From contig NZ_QUZZ01000011.1 of the NCBI RefSeq assembly GCF_003545695.1, positions 101,201-165,200 of the forward strand: DNA of 64,000 bases. The letters are read 5' to 3'. Positions 45,101 to 53,497 of this stretch are shown here, piece by piece. The notes beneath the pieces were generated by a model, which was not told the DNA's origin, searched no databases, and saw only the letters and a program-made list of their open reading frames with translations. This stretch comes from Taibaiella helva (lineage in GTDB: Bacteria; Bacteroidota; Bacteroidia; Chitinophagales; Chitinophagaceae). Every line of letters begins with the position of its first letter. Position 1 is the stretch's first letter. The position numbers and the translations under genes are program-made.

Positions 45101-48100
45101 CAACCTTCATATACCCGTAAGGAGACGTTCAGCTACAACAATACTTTTGGATGGCTCATCCAATCGGTTAAAGATCCCGGTACGGCTAATGCTTTAACCA
45201 GTTCGTACTGGTACGATGAATATGGTAATCTGGTTAGAAAGCAGGAGTCGGCTGCCGGTCTGACCAACCGCATCCAGCGCTGGACTTATGAGGGATCAAA
45301 ACGATACGTTACAGAGTCGTACAATGAGGCTTACCCTAATGTGAAAAAGACGACCACATACAATGCTATAAGCGGTCTGAAGCTAACGGAAACGGACCCC
45401 GATGGATATACGACCACATATACTTATGATGCTTTCGGCAGAGAGAAGACGATTACCGATAATAACGGTAAAAGTACTACCCTGAATTACATCCAGGCTG
45501 CAGGCAATCCCTATGCAACTTCTTTCTCGCAGTACGCTGTACAAAAGTTGAGCAATACAGCAGGCCCTTCATACACCTTTTATGACCGACTGGGCCGTGT
45601 GAGCCGTGTGGCGGTAACCGGCTATAACGGCCAGATGATCTTTGTAGACGACCGCTACGACAGTAAAGGGCAGCTCGCCCGGCGTTCTAATCCTTATTTC
45701 GAGGGAACGACGCTGCAGAACAGTATTTTCGGTTACGACAACTATGGCCGTCGAACCTATCATAATATCCCTGGGGGCAACAATACTACCTACGCTTACG
45801 CGCTGGTGGGAGACAAGTATATTACGACAGCCACCAACGCTGCCGGCCAGGCGCAGAAGACTTATATGGACAAAAGCGGCCGTATAGTTGCTGCGGAAGA
45901 TAATGGGGGTATGCTCGAGTATATCTATCACAGTAGTGGTAACAAGAAAATGACTACTCTAAATGGTGTGGCCGTAGAAACTATTGAATATGATGATCTG
46001 GGAAGGCAAAAGAAAAAGACGGATCCCAATTATGGCAGCTTTGAGTATGCTTACAATGTGTACGATGAAATGATCAGTCAGAAAGATCCTAAGGGCGTAA
46101 CCTATACCTTTACCTATAATGAGCTGGGTGCGCTGAAAGATAAGACAGGTCCTGAAGGTGTATATACCTACACCTACAATACCGCTGCAGCAGGACCCAG
46201 CTGCGGCAAAATGACAATGCTTACCGGTCCCGGCGCTACCCATAACTATAATCATGGTTTAGGTAGCAAAGTGAACTTTGAAGAGCAGATTACAGGAAGC
46301 TTATCATTCAAAACCCAATACACTTACGACATCTACGGACGACTAAAGTCAACTATTTATCCCAATAATGCGACTGTTGAATACACCTACAATGAGAACG
46401 ACGGCAGCCTGGCGGCTATAGGAAAACCCGGCGCGACATACGGTACGCCAATGGGGCCATTGCCTGCATATATGTACTCGGTGGTCAACAAAAATGCCTT
46501 CGGACAGGTAACGACTTCCGGCTATCAGAGCCAGTTTACTTCCGGACCATTAGGCGTGATACCGTTCAGCTTCAAATCGACGCAAAGCTTCGATACTTAT
46601 GGATACCTTACCGGGCAGTCGACTATTATACAGGGCAGCAATACTTCTCCTGCAGTAACCTTGCGCAACTTCGGCTACCAGATCCAGCCTGCCACCGGCA
46701 ATCTTTCGTGGCGTAAAGACTATAAGTATAACCTGCAGGAAGATTTCTCCTACGACGATCTGAATCGTCTTACTGTTGCGCAGGGACAAGTAACAGGGCC
46801 TTTCCCTGCAATGATGGTAACACAGACTGTCGATTACACACCGGATCAGAATGGAAATATCTGGAAAAAATCGGATGCCGGTACTTTCGCTTACGATCAG
46901 GCCAACAGAGTAAGCGAAATCTCCCCTTATGTCAATATACCTTCGGTTGAACAAAATCTTACTTATACACCTTTCAGAATGGTAGCCACCATAGCAGAAG
47001 GGAACAGCAATGCCGCTTTCGCCTATTGGGCCGATGGCGAAAGAAGCAAGATGGACATCTATCAGAACAATGTCCTGCAGAAGACAAAATATTATGCTCA
47101 GAATTTTGAAAAGGAGATTGATGCAATTACCGGCAGTGTAAGAGAGAGGACTTACGTTTACGGCCCGGAAGGAACGCTTGTCGCTATCCTGGAGCGGAAA
47201 GACGGAGTGGACCGGACATATTATGTGTCGACCGATCACCTGGGCAGCATCACCCAGATCTTCGATGAAAGCGGTACGATTGTTGAAGAAAAAAGCTTCG
47301 ATGCCTGGGGCCGGGCGCGTGATCCGCAGACATGGGCGGCGCTGGCAGTAACCGGACCGGGCAATGGCTGGGATCGCGGGTACACCGCTCATGAGCACCT
47401 GCCGCAGTTCGGGCTCATCAATATGAACGGAAGAATCTATGATCCGCTGCTGGGCCGTATGCTTGGACCCGATCCCTTTATTATGGGACAGGACAATACT
47501 CAGGGCTATAACCGCTATACCTATGCACTGAATAACCCCTTACGTTATACGGATCCCAGCGGACATTTTGTCGCAGTCGTTCCTCTGCTGGTTGCAGTTG
47601 CATATGGCGCGTTGCTGGGTGCCGTATCTTCGGCGGCAGCCTACAGCATTATGGCCGGACGTAGCTGGACCTGGGGTGGCTTCGGTAAAGCCGCGTTGTT
47701 TGGTGGTATTGCAGGTGGTCTCAGTGCCGGTATCGGAAGTTTTGCGGCAGGTGTAAGCAGCAGCGCATTCTTCCAGTCTGTAGGTTTTAATATTCTAAAA
47801 GCGACGACCAGCCAGATGGTCACCAAAATGATCATGGGTGATAAGATAGACCTTACCTTGGCCGGAAGCGTTGCCGGCGGATTGGTGGCTGGATCTATGC
47901 CTCAGTTCTCGGGAGTAGAAGGCGGAGCTTTTGCCAACATTGTTGGTGAAATCGCACAGTCGGGTGTTACCGGGGCTGCCGCAGGATTTGTGAGCGGAGG
48001 TATATCGGCGGCCTCTACGGGCAGGAATATACTGGAAGGTGCCTTCCTGGGCATGGATGGCGGTATCAAAGGAAACCTGGCCCAGACCGGCGTGATGATA

Positions 48101-48457
48101 TCTGTTTTCGGCGCTGGTATAGTACCTGATGAAGATGTACAGAAAGGATTGAAAAAGGTAGAAGAGCTGGCCAAGGCGCCATCGCCGGGTAAGTTTACAC
48201 CGCTGTTCAGGAGGGGAAGTATCTATGGCATTATCTTTGGCAGGGGCGTTACCTGGGGACGGAGCCTGGTTGTACCGGGGAAGGATAAATATACTTACCT
48301 GCACGAGTACGGACACTTTATGCAGCAGCTGCTCAATGGCTTTGGTAATATGCAGCTGAAAGGCATATGGGAGCAGATCCGTTATGGAGAGGATTCTTAT
48401 GGTATGCCGGGAACTAATGAGTTTGAAGCGGATACCTGGTATCGCGGTGCAAGGTAA
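42173..48457 (+). CDS. Giant secreted SpvB/FG-GAP/RHS-repeat protein with HEYGH C-terminal domain
   Basis: The product has 2094 residues. Signal peptide 1-20. An SpvB-like N-domain (about 32-95) has ARYAIPIKVPEG and QPEISLTYNSQGGNG. Seven FG-GAP/VCBS-like calcium motifs of the type DYNGDGKTD lie at about 329, 396, 463, 535, 593, 650 and 708. A TcdB-like middle segment (about 742-765) precedes many YD/RHS repeats (about 1000-1680). The RHS-associated core spans about 1683-1798 (DHLGSITQIFDESG ... MNGRIYDPLLGRMLGPDPF ... DPSGHF). The last about 299 residues are a variable tip: a Gly/Ala-rich hydrophobic region, then HEYGH (2044-2048) and EFEADTW, a zincin-like arrangement. RHS shells usually encapsulate a C-terminal toxin. 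No T9SS domain is present, and no obvious immunity gene follows. Confidence 0.88.
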   Translation: MRSFLCFLLLFLQVLHSSAQITVVGSTEGVFDVSDLGGARYAIPIKVPEGVGGLQPEISLTYNSQGGNGPLGMGWSIGGLSAITRSGNTIYNDKVVTGVALTTADKFVLDGNRLLVTSGAYGAAGSQYRTEIETFRSVVANGTLGNGPASFTITDQEGRIYEYGATANAQAVVPGRTEPYMWMLSKVTDLKGNYITYEYVNNNGEVVPSTIKYNCNQITGTTFQTYVSFSYTTNADPNFNYLAAGKIASTKKINKISVIQKEGTLWHYYRSYLPEYSDDFYTHLVRVKEQGVDQAEALPATELSYGPVTPTALAAHSELQSGANSSFAVGDYNGDGKTDLLRFSTANNDNSFTLFINQGEPNAYVPVQSGTLNYDPAFNNLKNTIKTRDQAKSIAFDYNGDGKDDFVYIQSQAYSPCNCQSLKQRFYIYLSSGNSITPLDRPIVPTANPGTSDNFGNLWPLIGDFDGDGKSELFAVSTNSNSSYNISYMMGERYNTATTTTGPFNAPTPYPVYVAKSFYGLPFTGANGAKLFVVDYNGDGKSDIMQISGGTAYIYEMNVTYDANNLPVVGSPAFRLVGSSGYPSQWHNVYTGDFNGDAITDVLTYYDGVGWEVGYGNGAGQINLTAGAGLSMAQPYSNMDPDVMRPILISDFNGDGKDDIYDYTGSVMEFGQLYDPTIRYSKGNNTFVSEVPGLDLAKVGYESIDYFLGDFNGDGAIDFTTRFISDRLPYVVSFHPNESRHLLTQVKSGLGATTKVTYQPLTNASVYSPGTNLYLYPFVKRTLPIKVVAVVNNDNGTGTAGNDVNYSYKSLKLNAHGKGLLGFDQISAYNVTKDMLEGKNFGLNGTYAYPYLQSKWAQQAGVTMNSSYSTYAFYDYGNKRILPYVSESGTSDYITGATVKTNNNYTFPPQLIPFGVTYSINIGKPSSTTITKGSGLETVTQTFTYPNYADVMGGNPVPVYVYSKPSSVTTTATRQGQPSYTRKETFSYNNTFGWLIQSVKDPGTANALTSSYWYDEYGNLVRKQESAAGLTNRIQRWTYEGSKRYVTESYNEAYPNVKKTTTYNAISGLKLTETDPDGYTTTYTYDAFGREKTITDNNGKSTTLNYIQAAGNPYATSFSQYAVQKLSNTAGPSYTFYDRLGRVSRVAVTGYNGQMIFVDDRYDSKGQLARRSNPYFEGTTLQNSIFGYDNYGRRTYHNIPGGNNTTYAYALVGDKYITTATNAAGQAQKTYMDKSGRIVAAEDNGGMLEYIYHSSGNKKMTTLNGVAVETIEYDDLGRQKKKTDPNYGSFEYAYNVYDEMISQKDPKGVTYTFTYNELGALKDKTGPEGVYTYTYNTAAAGPSCGKMTMLTGPGATHNYNHGLGSKVNFEEQITGSLSFKTQYTYDIYGRLKSTIYPNNATVEYTYNENDGSLAAIGKPGATYGTPMGPLPAYMYSVVNKNAFGQVTTSGYQSQFTSGPLGVIPFSFKSTQSFDTYGYLTGQSTIIQGSNTSPAVTLRNFGYQIQPATGNLSWRKDYKYNLQEDFSYDDLNRLTVAQGQVTGPFPAMMVTQTVDYTPDQNGNIWKKSDAGTFAYDQANRVSEISPYVNIPSVEQNLTYTPFRMVATIAEGNSNAAFAYWADGERSKMDIYQNNVLQKTKYYAQNFEKEIDAITGSVRERTYVYGPEGTLVAILERKDGVDRTYYVSTDHLGSITQIFDESGTIVEEKSFDAWGRARDPQTWAALAVTGPGNGWDRGYTAHEHLPQFGLINMNGRIYDPLLGRMLGPDPFIMGQDNTQGYNRYTYALNNPLRYTDPSGHFVAVVPLLVAVAYGALLGAVSSAAAYSIMAGRSWTWGGFGKAALFGGIAGGLSAGIGSFAAGVSSSAFFQSVGFNILKATTSQMVTKMIMGDKIDLTLAGSVAGGLVAGSMPQFSGVEGGAFANIVGEIAQSGVTGAAAGFVSGGISAASTGRNILEGAFLGMDGGIKGNLAQTGVMISVFGAGIVPDEDVQKGLKKVEELAKAPSPGKFTPLFRRGSIYGIIFGRGVTWGRSLVVPGKDKYTYLHEYGHFMQQLLNGFGNMQLKGIWEQIRYGEDSYGMPGTNEFEADTWYRGAR

Positions 48458-48525
48458 TGCCTGGCTTAGTTGCGATCTTATACAGGAACAACCTTCCTGA
48501 TTGTGTACAAAAAAAGAAAATCAAA

Positions 48526-48993
48526 ATGAAAACGATATTATCTTCTTTGGTCCTGGCGCTTATGGCTATAGGCACACACGCCCAAACCTGCAAGATCAAG
48601 ATCTACTATGACGAGAACGGCAACCGCATCCAACGCGCCCTTGAATGTCAGCGGCCAGCACCTCCTACCGATACGCCGCTCGTTCAACAGGAACAAGCGC
48701 TGGCAGCTACAGGTCTTTCCACTGCTGCAAACGCCTCCTTCCAGGTGTATCCCAATCCTTCTGAAACGCAGATCAATGTAAGGCTGGATGCTCCTTTGCT
48801 GAACGAAGGCTGCAGCATTCTGCTGACCGATATCGCGGGCAAGACTCTGGCGCAGAAGCAGCAGGTGAAGGAATTGCTCTCCAGCTTCTCACTTGAAGGC
48901 TACGCCGACGGAACCTACTTCGTGATCGTAGTGAGCGGCAGCCGCAAGCACACCGTAAAGATCGTGAAGCAGACCGGCAACGGCTTCCGCTAA
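48526..48993 (+). CDS. Small T9SS-sorted protein with one YD-repeat-like motif
   Basis: The product has 155 residues from MKTILSSLVLALMAIG; an upstream in-frame ATG at 48457 overlaps the RHS stop and lacks a signal, so 48526 is chosen. The signal peptide ends in THAQ (about 20). The short body has CKIKIYYDENGNRIQRALEC, a single unit like the YD repeats of the neighbouring RHS gene, bounded by Cys. A Pro/Gln linker follows, then a type A T9SS sorting domain (about 80-155: QVYPNPSETQINVRLDAP ... LTDIAGKTL ... YADGTYFVIVV). It is a probable partner of the RHS protein; a carrier or adaptor role is inferred. Confidence 0.75.
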   Translation: MKTILSSLVLALMAIGTHAQTCKIKIYYDENGNRIQRALECQRPAPPTDTPLVQQEQALAATGLSTAANASFQVYPNPSETQINVRLDAPLLNEGCSILLTDIAGKTLAQKQQVKELLSSFSLEGYADGTYFVIVVSGSRKHTVKIVKQTGNGFR

Positions 48994-49011
48994 CACAGAT
49001 TTCTATCAGGA

Positions 49012-49041
49012 ACAAACGCTGCTCTCCGGAGCGGCGTTTGT
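49012..49041 (+). terminator. Stem-loop after the small T9SS gene
   Basis: ACAAACGCTGCTC (49012-49024) pairs with GAGCGGCGTTTGT (49029-49041), with one G-T pair, around TCCG. There is no proper T run, so termination is only probable. Confidence 0.55.
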
Positions 49042-49137
49042 CGTTAGTGACGGCCCGGTCTGTTATGTGGGCTATGCCGGTTGCCGATTTTTAAATAACT
49101 TGCTGCTTGTTCCAATCAAATAAATCACCCGAAAACG

Positions 49138-50097
49138 ATGCTGAAAAAAATAGGATATACACTTCTTTTTGCCATAAGCACGCTGCAGGCTGAAGCCGGT
49201 ACCCAGTTGAAATTTCCCTTTGCCGGTTGTACGGTTGAGCTACTCGACAGTACCGGCGCTGCTGCGGCCAACAGCAAATCCGATGCCTATACCAAAGCCC
49301 TGCAGCCTTTCGACCTCCAGATCCGCCTGGGTAAGGCAGACGCTACGGAAAAAGATTATCTGGCGCGAGCAGCCGAACAAGTGCGCAACTGGCCGGCCGA
49401 AGAGCAACAACAGCTGAAGCAATCCTTTGCCGAGATCGAGACATTCTTAAAAAACCATAAAGTAAAGCTGAAGCTGCCGGCTACGATACAGCTGATCAAG
49501 ACGGCCGGCAAAGAAGAGTTTGAGGCGGAAGGCTATACCCGCGGCAACCGCATCATTCTACACACCAGTGCGCAGCAATCAATCGACGCCCACCTGGTAG
49601 CACATGAGCTGTTCCATGTGTATTCCCGTTTCAACGAACTGAAAAGGGATAAGGTCTATGCGGTCTTCGGCTTTAAAAAATGCAACCGCATCAATACCAG
49701 TGAAGCGATGAACAATAAAGTGATCACCAATCCCGACTGTCCCTTTATTGAACACTATATCCGGGTAAATGTGAACGGACAGCCGAAAGACCTGGTGCTG
49801 CAGCTGTACAGCCAGAGAGATTATAAAGAAGAATACAATCTCGGCGATTACATGAATGTAGGCCTGCTGGAAGTGTCCGGTACCGATAAGAGCAAGAAGC
49901 CGGTTATGAAAGACGGCGCAGGTGTACTATACCAGATCGACCAGGTGCCGGAACTGATGACGCAGATCAGTGGCAACACGCCTTATATCCTGCATCCTGA
50001 AGAAATATCGGCCGAGCACTTCGCCATGTGGGTGATAGGCCGGCAGGTACCACAGCCCGAATTTTTTGACCGGCTGCAGAAAGCCCTGATGCCATAA
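49138..50097 (+). CDS. Secreted HExxH protein, putative zinc metallopeptidase
   Basis: The product has 319 residues with a signal peptide (1-21, ending AEAG). The zinc motif H156-E-L-F-H160 sits in DAHLVAHELFHVYSRF. A possible third ligand is the Glu in EEISAEHFAMW (about 288-298), which would make a gluzincin-like site. The N-terminal about 120 residues are helical (AEEQQQLKQSFAEIETFLKN). Two cysteines, in KKCNR and NPDCPF, may form a disulphide. I do not recognise a named family. It follows the RHS cluster on the same strand and may be part of it, or simply a periplasmic enzyme. Confidence 0.7.
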   Translation: MLKKIGYTLLFAISTLQAEAGTQLKFPFAGCTVELLDSTGAAAANSKSDAYTKALQPFDLQIRLGKADATEKDYLARAAEQVRNWPAEEQQQLKQSFAEIETFLKNHKVKLKLPATIQLIKTAGKEEFEAEGYTRGNRIILHTSAQQSIDAHLVAHELFHVYSRFNELKRDKVYAVFGFKKCNRINTSEAMNNKVITNPDCPFIEHYIRVNVNGQPKDLVLQLYSQRDYKEEYNLGDYMNVGLLEVSGTDKSKKPVMKDGAGVLYQIDQVPELMTQISGNTPYILHPEEISAEHFAMWVIGRQVPQPEFFDRLQKALMP

Positions 50098-50108
50098 ACT
50101 TACTGCTT

Positions 50109-50141
50109 GCTGTCCCCGCCCGAACATCCGGCGGGGACAGC
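50109..50141 (+). terminator. Hairpin after the HExxH protein gene
   Basis: GCTGTCCCCGCC (50109-50120) and GGCGGGGACAGC (50130-50141) are perfect 12-bp arms. Only TGTTTCCC follows, so the T run is weak. The ABC exporter ATG is 23 bases on. Confidence 0.65.
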
Positions 50142-50164
50142 TGTTTCCCGGTATATGTTGGCCT

Positions 50165-51907
50165 ATGAAAATACTCTGGAAATACCTGAAACCGCATAGC
50201 CGGCTCATTATATTGGCGCTGCTGCTGGCCGGAGCCGCACAGCTGCTCACTATGATCGATCCGTTGATCTTCGGCAAGATCATCGATGGCTACGCTGCCA
50301 ATCCCCGAAAGCTGCCTGAAGATCAATTGGTGCAGGGTGTGCTGCTCTGGCTGTTCATCGCGCTGAGCATCGCATTGCTGGCCCGGCTGGCCCGCAGCTT
50401 CCAGGAGTATATCATGCGCCTGGCTGTGCAGCGCTTCGGTATGCAGATCTTTAACGATGGGCTGAAGCAGACCCTGCGCCTATCCTTCCGTGAATTTGAA
50501 GACCAGCGCAGCGGCGAGACCCTTGCCATATTGCAGAAGGTGCGCACCGATACCGAAAAGTTTGTGAGCGCTTTTACCAATATTCTCTTCTCTTCCCTGG
50601 TAGGCTTCGGCTTCCTTGTTTGGTATGCCATTACCAAGCACTGGCTGCTGATCCCCGTGTTCCTGATCGGCTTCGTGGTGCTTGGCGGCTTTACCGGTAT
50701 GCTCAGCCGCCAGATCAAAACGGTGCAGCGCAGCATCAATAAAGAAACGACACGCTTCTCGGGTCTCATTACCGAATCCCTACGCAACATTGAGCTGGTA
50801 CGAAGCCTGGGGCTTACTTATCCCGAGGTGCGGCGCATGCGGGAGCATATACAGCAGATCTTCGACCTGGAGATGAAAAAAGTAAAGCAGGTCCGTTTCC
50901 TTTCTTTCTGGCAGGGCACCACGCTCAACCTGCTGCGGCAGTCGGTGTTGTTTACCCTGCTCTGGCTTATTTTCAGGCATGTGCTTACCCCCGGCGAGCT
51001 CATTGCCATGCAGTTTATTTCGACCGCTATCTTCGCTCCGCTGCAGGATATGGGCAATATACTGGTCTCCTATAAAGAGGCCGAGGCTTCCATCTATACT
51101 TTCGATCAGCTAATGCAGAAGTCGGTAGAGCGCCGCCCCGAAGAGCCGGAACCTTTGGGCGCCTTATCCGAGCTGCGTTTCGACGAGGTTGTTTTCCGCC
51201 ATGCCGCTGCAGCAGATAATGCGATCGACGGCATCTCCTTCAGGGCAGAGGTAGGCGATACTATTGCCTTCGTAGGCCCTTCTGGCTCGGGTAAGTCAAC
51301 CCTGATCAAGCTGTTGGTAGGTTTGTACCGGCCGGTAGGCGGGGCTATTTATTTTAACGATATTCCGGCAGAGAAGATCCGCTACAATGATATGCGCCGG
51401 CAGATCGGCTTCGTTACCCAGGATGTGCAGCTCTTTGCCGGTACCATCAGAGACAACCTGCTCTATGTAAAACCCAATGCTACCGATGAAGAAATAAAGG
51501 AGGCGCTGCACAAGGCATCCTGCGATGCATTGCTGTCGCGCAGCGGACAGGGCATCTATACAGTGCTGGGAGAAGGAGGGCTGAAGCTGTCGGGCGGGGA
51601 AAAGCAAAGGATCTCTATCGCAAGAGCGTTGGTACGCAGGCCGCGCCTGCTCATCTTCGACGAAGCCACCTCTGCGCTCGATTCGCTTACCGAAGAAGCG
51701 ATTACCGAAACGGTGCGGGAGATATCGGGGCGCCGCGAGCAGATCACCATCCTCATCGCACATCGCCTGTCGACCGTGATGCATGCCGATACCATTATCG
51801 TGCTGGAAAAAGGAAAGATAGCGGAGCAGGGCAACCATGACGCCCTGGTAGCTGCGCGCGGGCTGTACTACGCGATGTGGCGCCAGCAGATCGGGGAGCG
51901 CCGTTAA
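50165..51907 (+). CDS. ABC exporter, fused permease and ATPase
   Basis: The product has 580 residues. The membrane domain has six helices (about 15-310). The ATPase domain has Walker A GPSGSGKSTLIKLL (about 374-387), Q loop FVTQDVQLFAG, signature LSGGEKQRISIARAL, Walker B LLIFDEATSALDS and switch H in IAHRLSTV. It works as a homodimer or heterodimer that exports lipids, peptides or drugs; the substrate is unknown. It is a single gene next to the RHS cluster, and a direct link to it is not supported. Confidence 0.9.
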   Translation: MKILWKYLKPHSRLIILALLLAGAAQLLTMIDPLIFGKIIDGYAANPRKLPEDQLVQGVLLWLFIALSIALLARLARSFQEYIMRLAVQRFGMQIFNDGLKQTLRLSFREFEDQRSGETLAILQKVRTDTEKFVSAFTNILFSSLVGFGFLVWYAITKHWLLIPVFLIGFVVLGGFTGMLSRQIKTVQRSINKETTRFSGLITESLRNIELVRSLGLTYPEVRRMREHIQQIFDLEMKKVKQVRFLSFWQGTTLNLLRQSVLFTLLWLIFRHVLTPGELIAMQFISTAIFAPLQDMGNILVSYKEAEASIYTFDQLMQKSVERRPEEPEPLGALSELRFDEVVFRHAAAADNAIDGISFRAEVGDTIAFVGPSGSGKSTLIKLLVGLYRPVGGAIYFNDIPAEKIRYNDMRRQIGFVTQDVQLFAGTIRDNLLYVKPNATDEEIKEALHKASCDALLSRSGQGIYTVLGEGGLKLSGGEKQRISIARALVRRPRLLIFDEATSALDSLTEEAITETVREISGRREQITILIAHRLSTVMHADTIIVLEKGKIAEQGNHDALVAARGLYYAMWRQQIGERR

Positions 51908-51946
51908 AAAACAAATGAGCCGCCGGAACAATTCCGGCGGCTCATT
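51905..51946 (-). terminator. Shared terminator of the ABC exporter and sod genes
   Basis: AATGAGCCGCCGGAA (51914-51928) and TTCCGGCGGCTCATT (51932-51946) are perfect 15-bp arms around CAA. On the minus strand TGTTTTTT follows, so it ends sod; on the plus strand it may also end the exporter gene. Confidence 0.9.
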
Positions 51947-51962
51947 GATTGATGTGCAGCGC

Positions 51963-52568
51963 TTATAGGGCCGCTTCGTAGCGTTTGCCAGCTTCAGCCC
52001 AGTCGATTACGTTCCAGATCGCCTTGAGGTAGTCAGGACGTTTATTCTGATATTTTAGATAATAAGCGTGCTCCCATACATCGATACCGAAGATGGGAGT
52101 ACCTTTTACTTCAGCTACATCCATCAGGGGATTGTCCTGGTTGGGTGTAGAAGTAACCTCCAGCTTGCCATCCTTCACGATCAGCCAGGCCCAGCCGCTG
52201 CCGAAGCGCGTAGCGCCGGCGTTGGCGATCTTTTCTTTCAGCGCGTCCAGTCCGCCGAATGCTTCGTTGATGGCATCGGCCAGCTTGCCTTGCGGCGCAG
52301 TGGCGGCATTGGGACTCATAATGGTCCAGAACTGCGTGTGGTTGTAATGGCCGCCGCCATTGTTGCGCACAGCAGCAGGATACTTGGATATATTTTTCAT
52401 CAGCTCTTCCAGGGAAAGATTCGCTGCATCGGTACCTTCGATTGCTTTGTTCAGGTTATCGACATAAGCCTGGTGGTGCTTGCCATGGTGGATCTCCATG
52501 GTTTGAGCGTCGATATGGGGTTCCAGCGCATTGGGCGCGTAAGGCAGGGCGGGAAGCGTGTGTGCCAT
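51963..52568 (-). CDS. Superoxide dismutase (Fe/Mn family)
   Basis: The enzyme converts superoxide to oxygen and hydrogen peroxide. It has 201 residues. Metal ligands are visible: H27 ([10 protein letters not shown]), H77 (HYNHTQFW), and the D and H of [11 protein letters not shown]. The Fe/Mn signature DVWEHAYY is intact. Sequence alone does not separate the Fe, Mn and cambialistic types. It is cytoplasmic, with no signal peptide. It has a near-ideal promoter and a leader of about 85 bases. Confidence 0.96.
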   Translation of the reverse strand: MAHTLPALPYAPNALEPHIDAQTMEIHHGKHHQAYVDNLNKAIEGTDAANLSLEELMKNISKYPAAVRNNGGGHYNHTQFWTIMSPNAATAPQGKLADAINEAFGGLDALKEKIANAGATRFGSGWAWLIVKDGKLEVTSTPNQDNPLMDVAEVKGTPIFGIDVWEHAYYLKYQNKRPDYLKAIWNVIDWAEAGKRYEAAL

Positions 52569-52658
52569 GATCAGATAATTTACAGTTTAGGAATTGAAGA
52601 TTTATGTCAAATAATAATGCGATTGCGATCAAAAAGTTTAATCATCAAATGCAGGGCA

Positions 52659-52690
52659 CAAAAGTAGGGTCTGTCCTAAACAGTTGCAAA
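52659..52690 (-). promoter_or_regulatory. Promoter of the superoxide dismutase gene
   Basis: On the minus strand TTTG (52687-52690), 20 bases and TACTTTTG (52659-52666) match the Bacteroidota consensus in full. Confidence 0.85.
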
Positions 52691-52748
52691 TCGTAAACAA
52701 TAATTTAAGTATATCGTAAAATGATATAAGGTTGGGAAGTGCACCGGT

Positions 52749-53456
52749 TTAGCCTTCAAGGTGGATCGATATGGTGATCATGCGGGTGCGCATGGCGTCG
52801 ATGGTGTTGGAAAGGGGGATTTGCGAGTCCTTGTAATTGGTATTGCGGAAACCCTGGCTCAGCTTGATCTCCGGGGAGAAGATGAAGTTAGGATAAAAGA
52901 ACTCAAAGCCGATACCCACCTCGGCGCCGTAATCCACGGCACTTACCCTTAACCATTCATCCTGGCGGCGGCTGCGCGAATTGGCCGACAGATCGTAGTC
53001 GAGCTTGCCGCCCAGCAGACCGTAGAAACGGAAATTGTTGATACGGTCGCTTTTGAACTTCAGTTGCAGGGGCAACTGCATATAAATGGACTCGACACTA
53101 CGGCTTTCTTCTTTATTAAACTGGTCTACGGTCGTTATTTTCTTATCGGAAAAAACGAGAGCCGGTATAAAACGGAGATCGACGAATTTGGTCAGACGCA
53201 GGTTGCCCATAATACCGAGGTTAAATCCCGGGCCATAGGAAGGCTGCACTGACCGGAAAGTATCGTGTTCGGCAAAGCTTTGCGTATTGTTGATCCGGAA
53301 AGCAGAATAATTGAAGCCAAAGGTGATCCCGAAGTAGTAGAGTTTTGAGTCATGTTCAGGCATGTTGGGAACATGGTGCTGTGCCCGGGCTGCCAGGTTA
53401 CACAGTAGCACGGCTATCAGTAAACCCGTCTTTAATGCTTTCGCTTTTATGGTCAT
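52749..53456 (-). CDS. porT: PorT/SprT-type outer-membrane protein of the type IX secretion system
   Basis: The product has 235 residues from MTIKAKALKTGLLIAV. A longer frame reaching 53591 overlaps ubiE and is rejected. The signal peptide ends ARAQ (about 26). The mature part is an eight-stranded-barrel-like sequence (LYYFGITFGFNYSAFRIN, GPGFNLGIMGNLRLTKFVDLRFIPAL, GAEVGIGFEFFYPNFIFSPEIKLSQG) ending in ITISIHLEG. PorT is required for secretion of CTD-bearing proteins in Porphyromonas and Flavobacterium. Its place right after ubiE is a conserved pairing in Bacteroidota. It matches the two T9SS-sorted proteins in the window. Confidence 0.85.
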   Translation of the reverse strand: MTIKAKALKTGLLIAVLLCNLAARAQHHVPNMPEHDSKLYYFGITFGFNYSAFRINNTQSFAEHDTFRSVQPSYGPGFNLGIMGNLRLTKFVDLRFIPALVFSDKKITTVDQFNKEESRSVESIYMQLPLQLKFKSDRINNFRFYGLLGGKLDYDLSANSRSRRQDEWLRVSAVDYGAEVGIGFEFFYPNFIFSPEIKLSQGFRNTNYKDSQIPLSNTIDAMRTRMITISIHLEG

Positions 53457-53497
53457 ATCTGACGAAGATAAGCAATAGTTGTTTTCCTGCTTAAAAA

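Noticed and set aside
50165..51907. ABC exporter as the secretion channel of the RHS protein
   Set aside because: It lacks the membrane fusion and outer-membrane partners of a type I system, and the RHS protein has a Sec signal peptide; adjacency alone is too weak.
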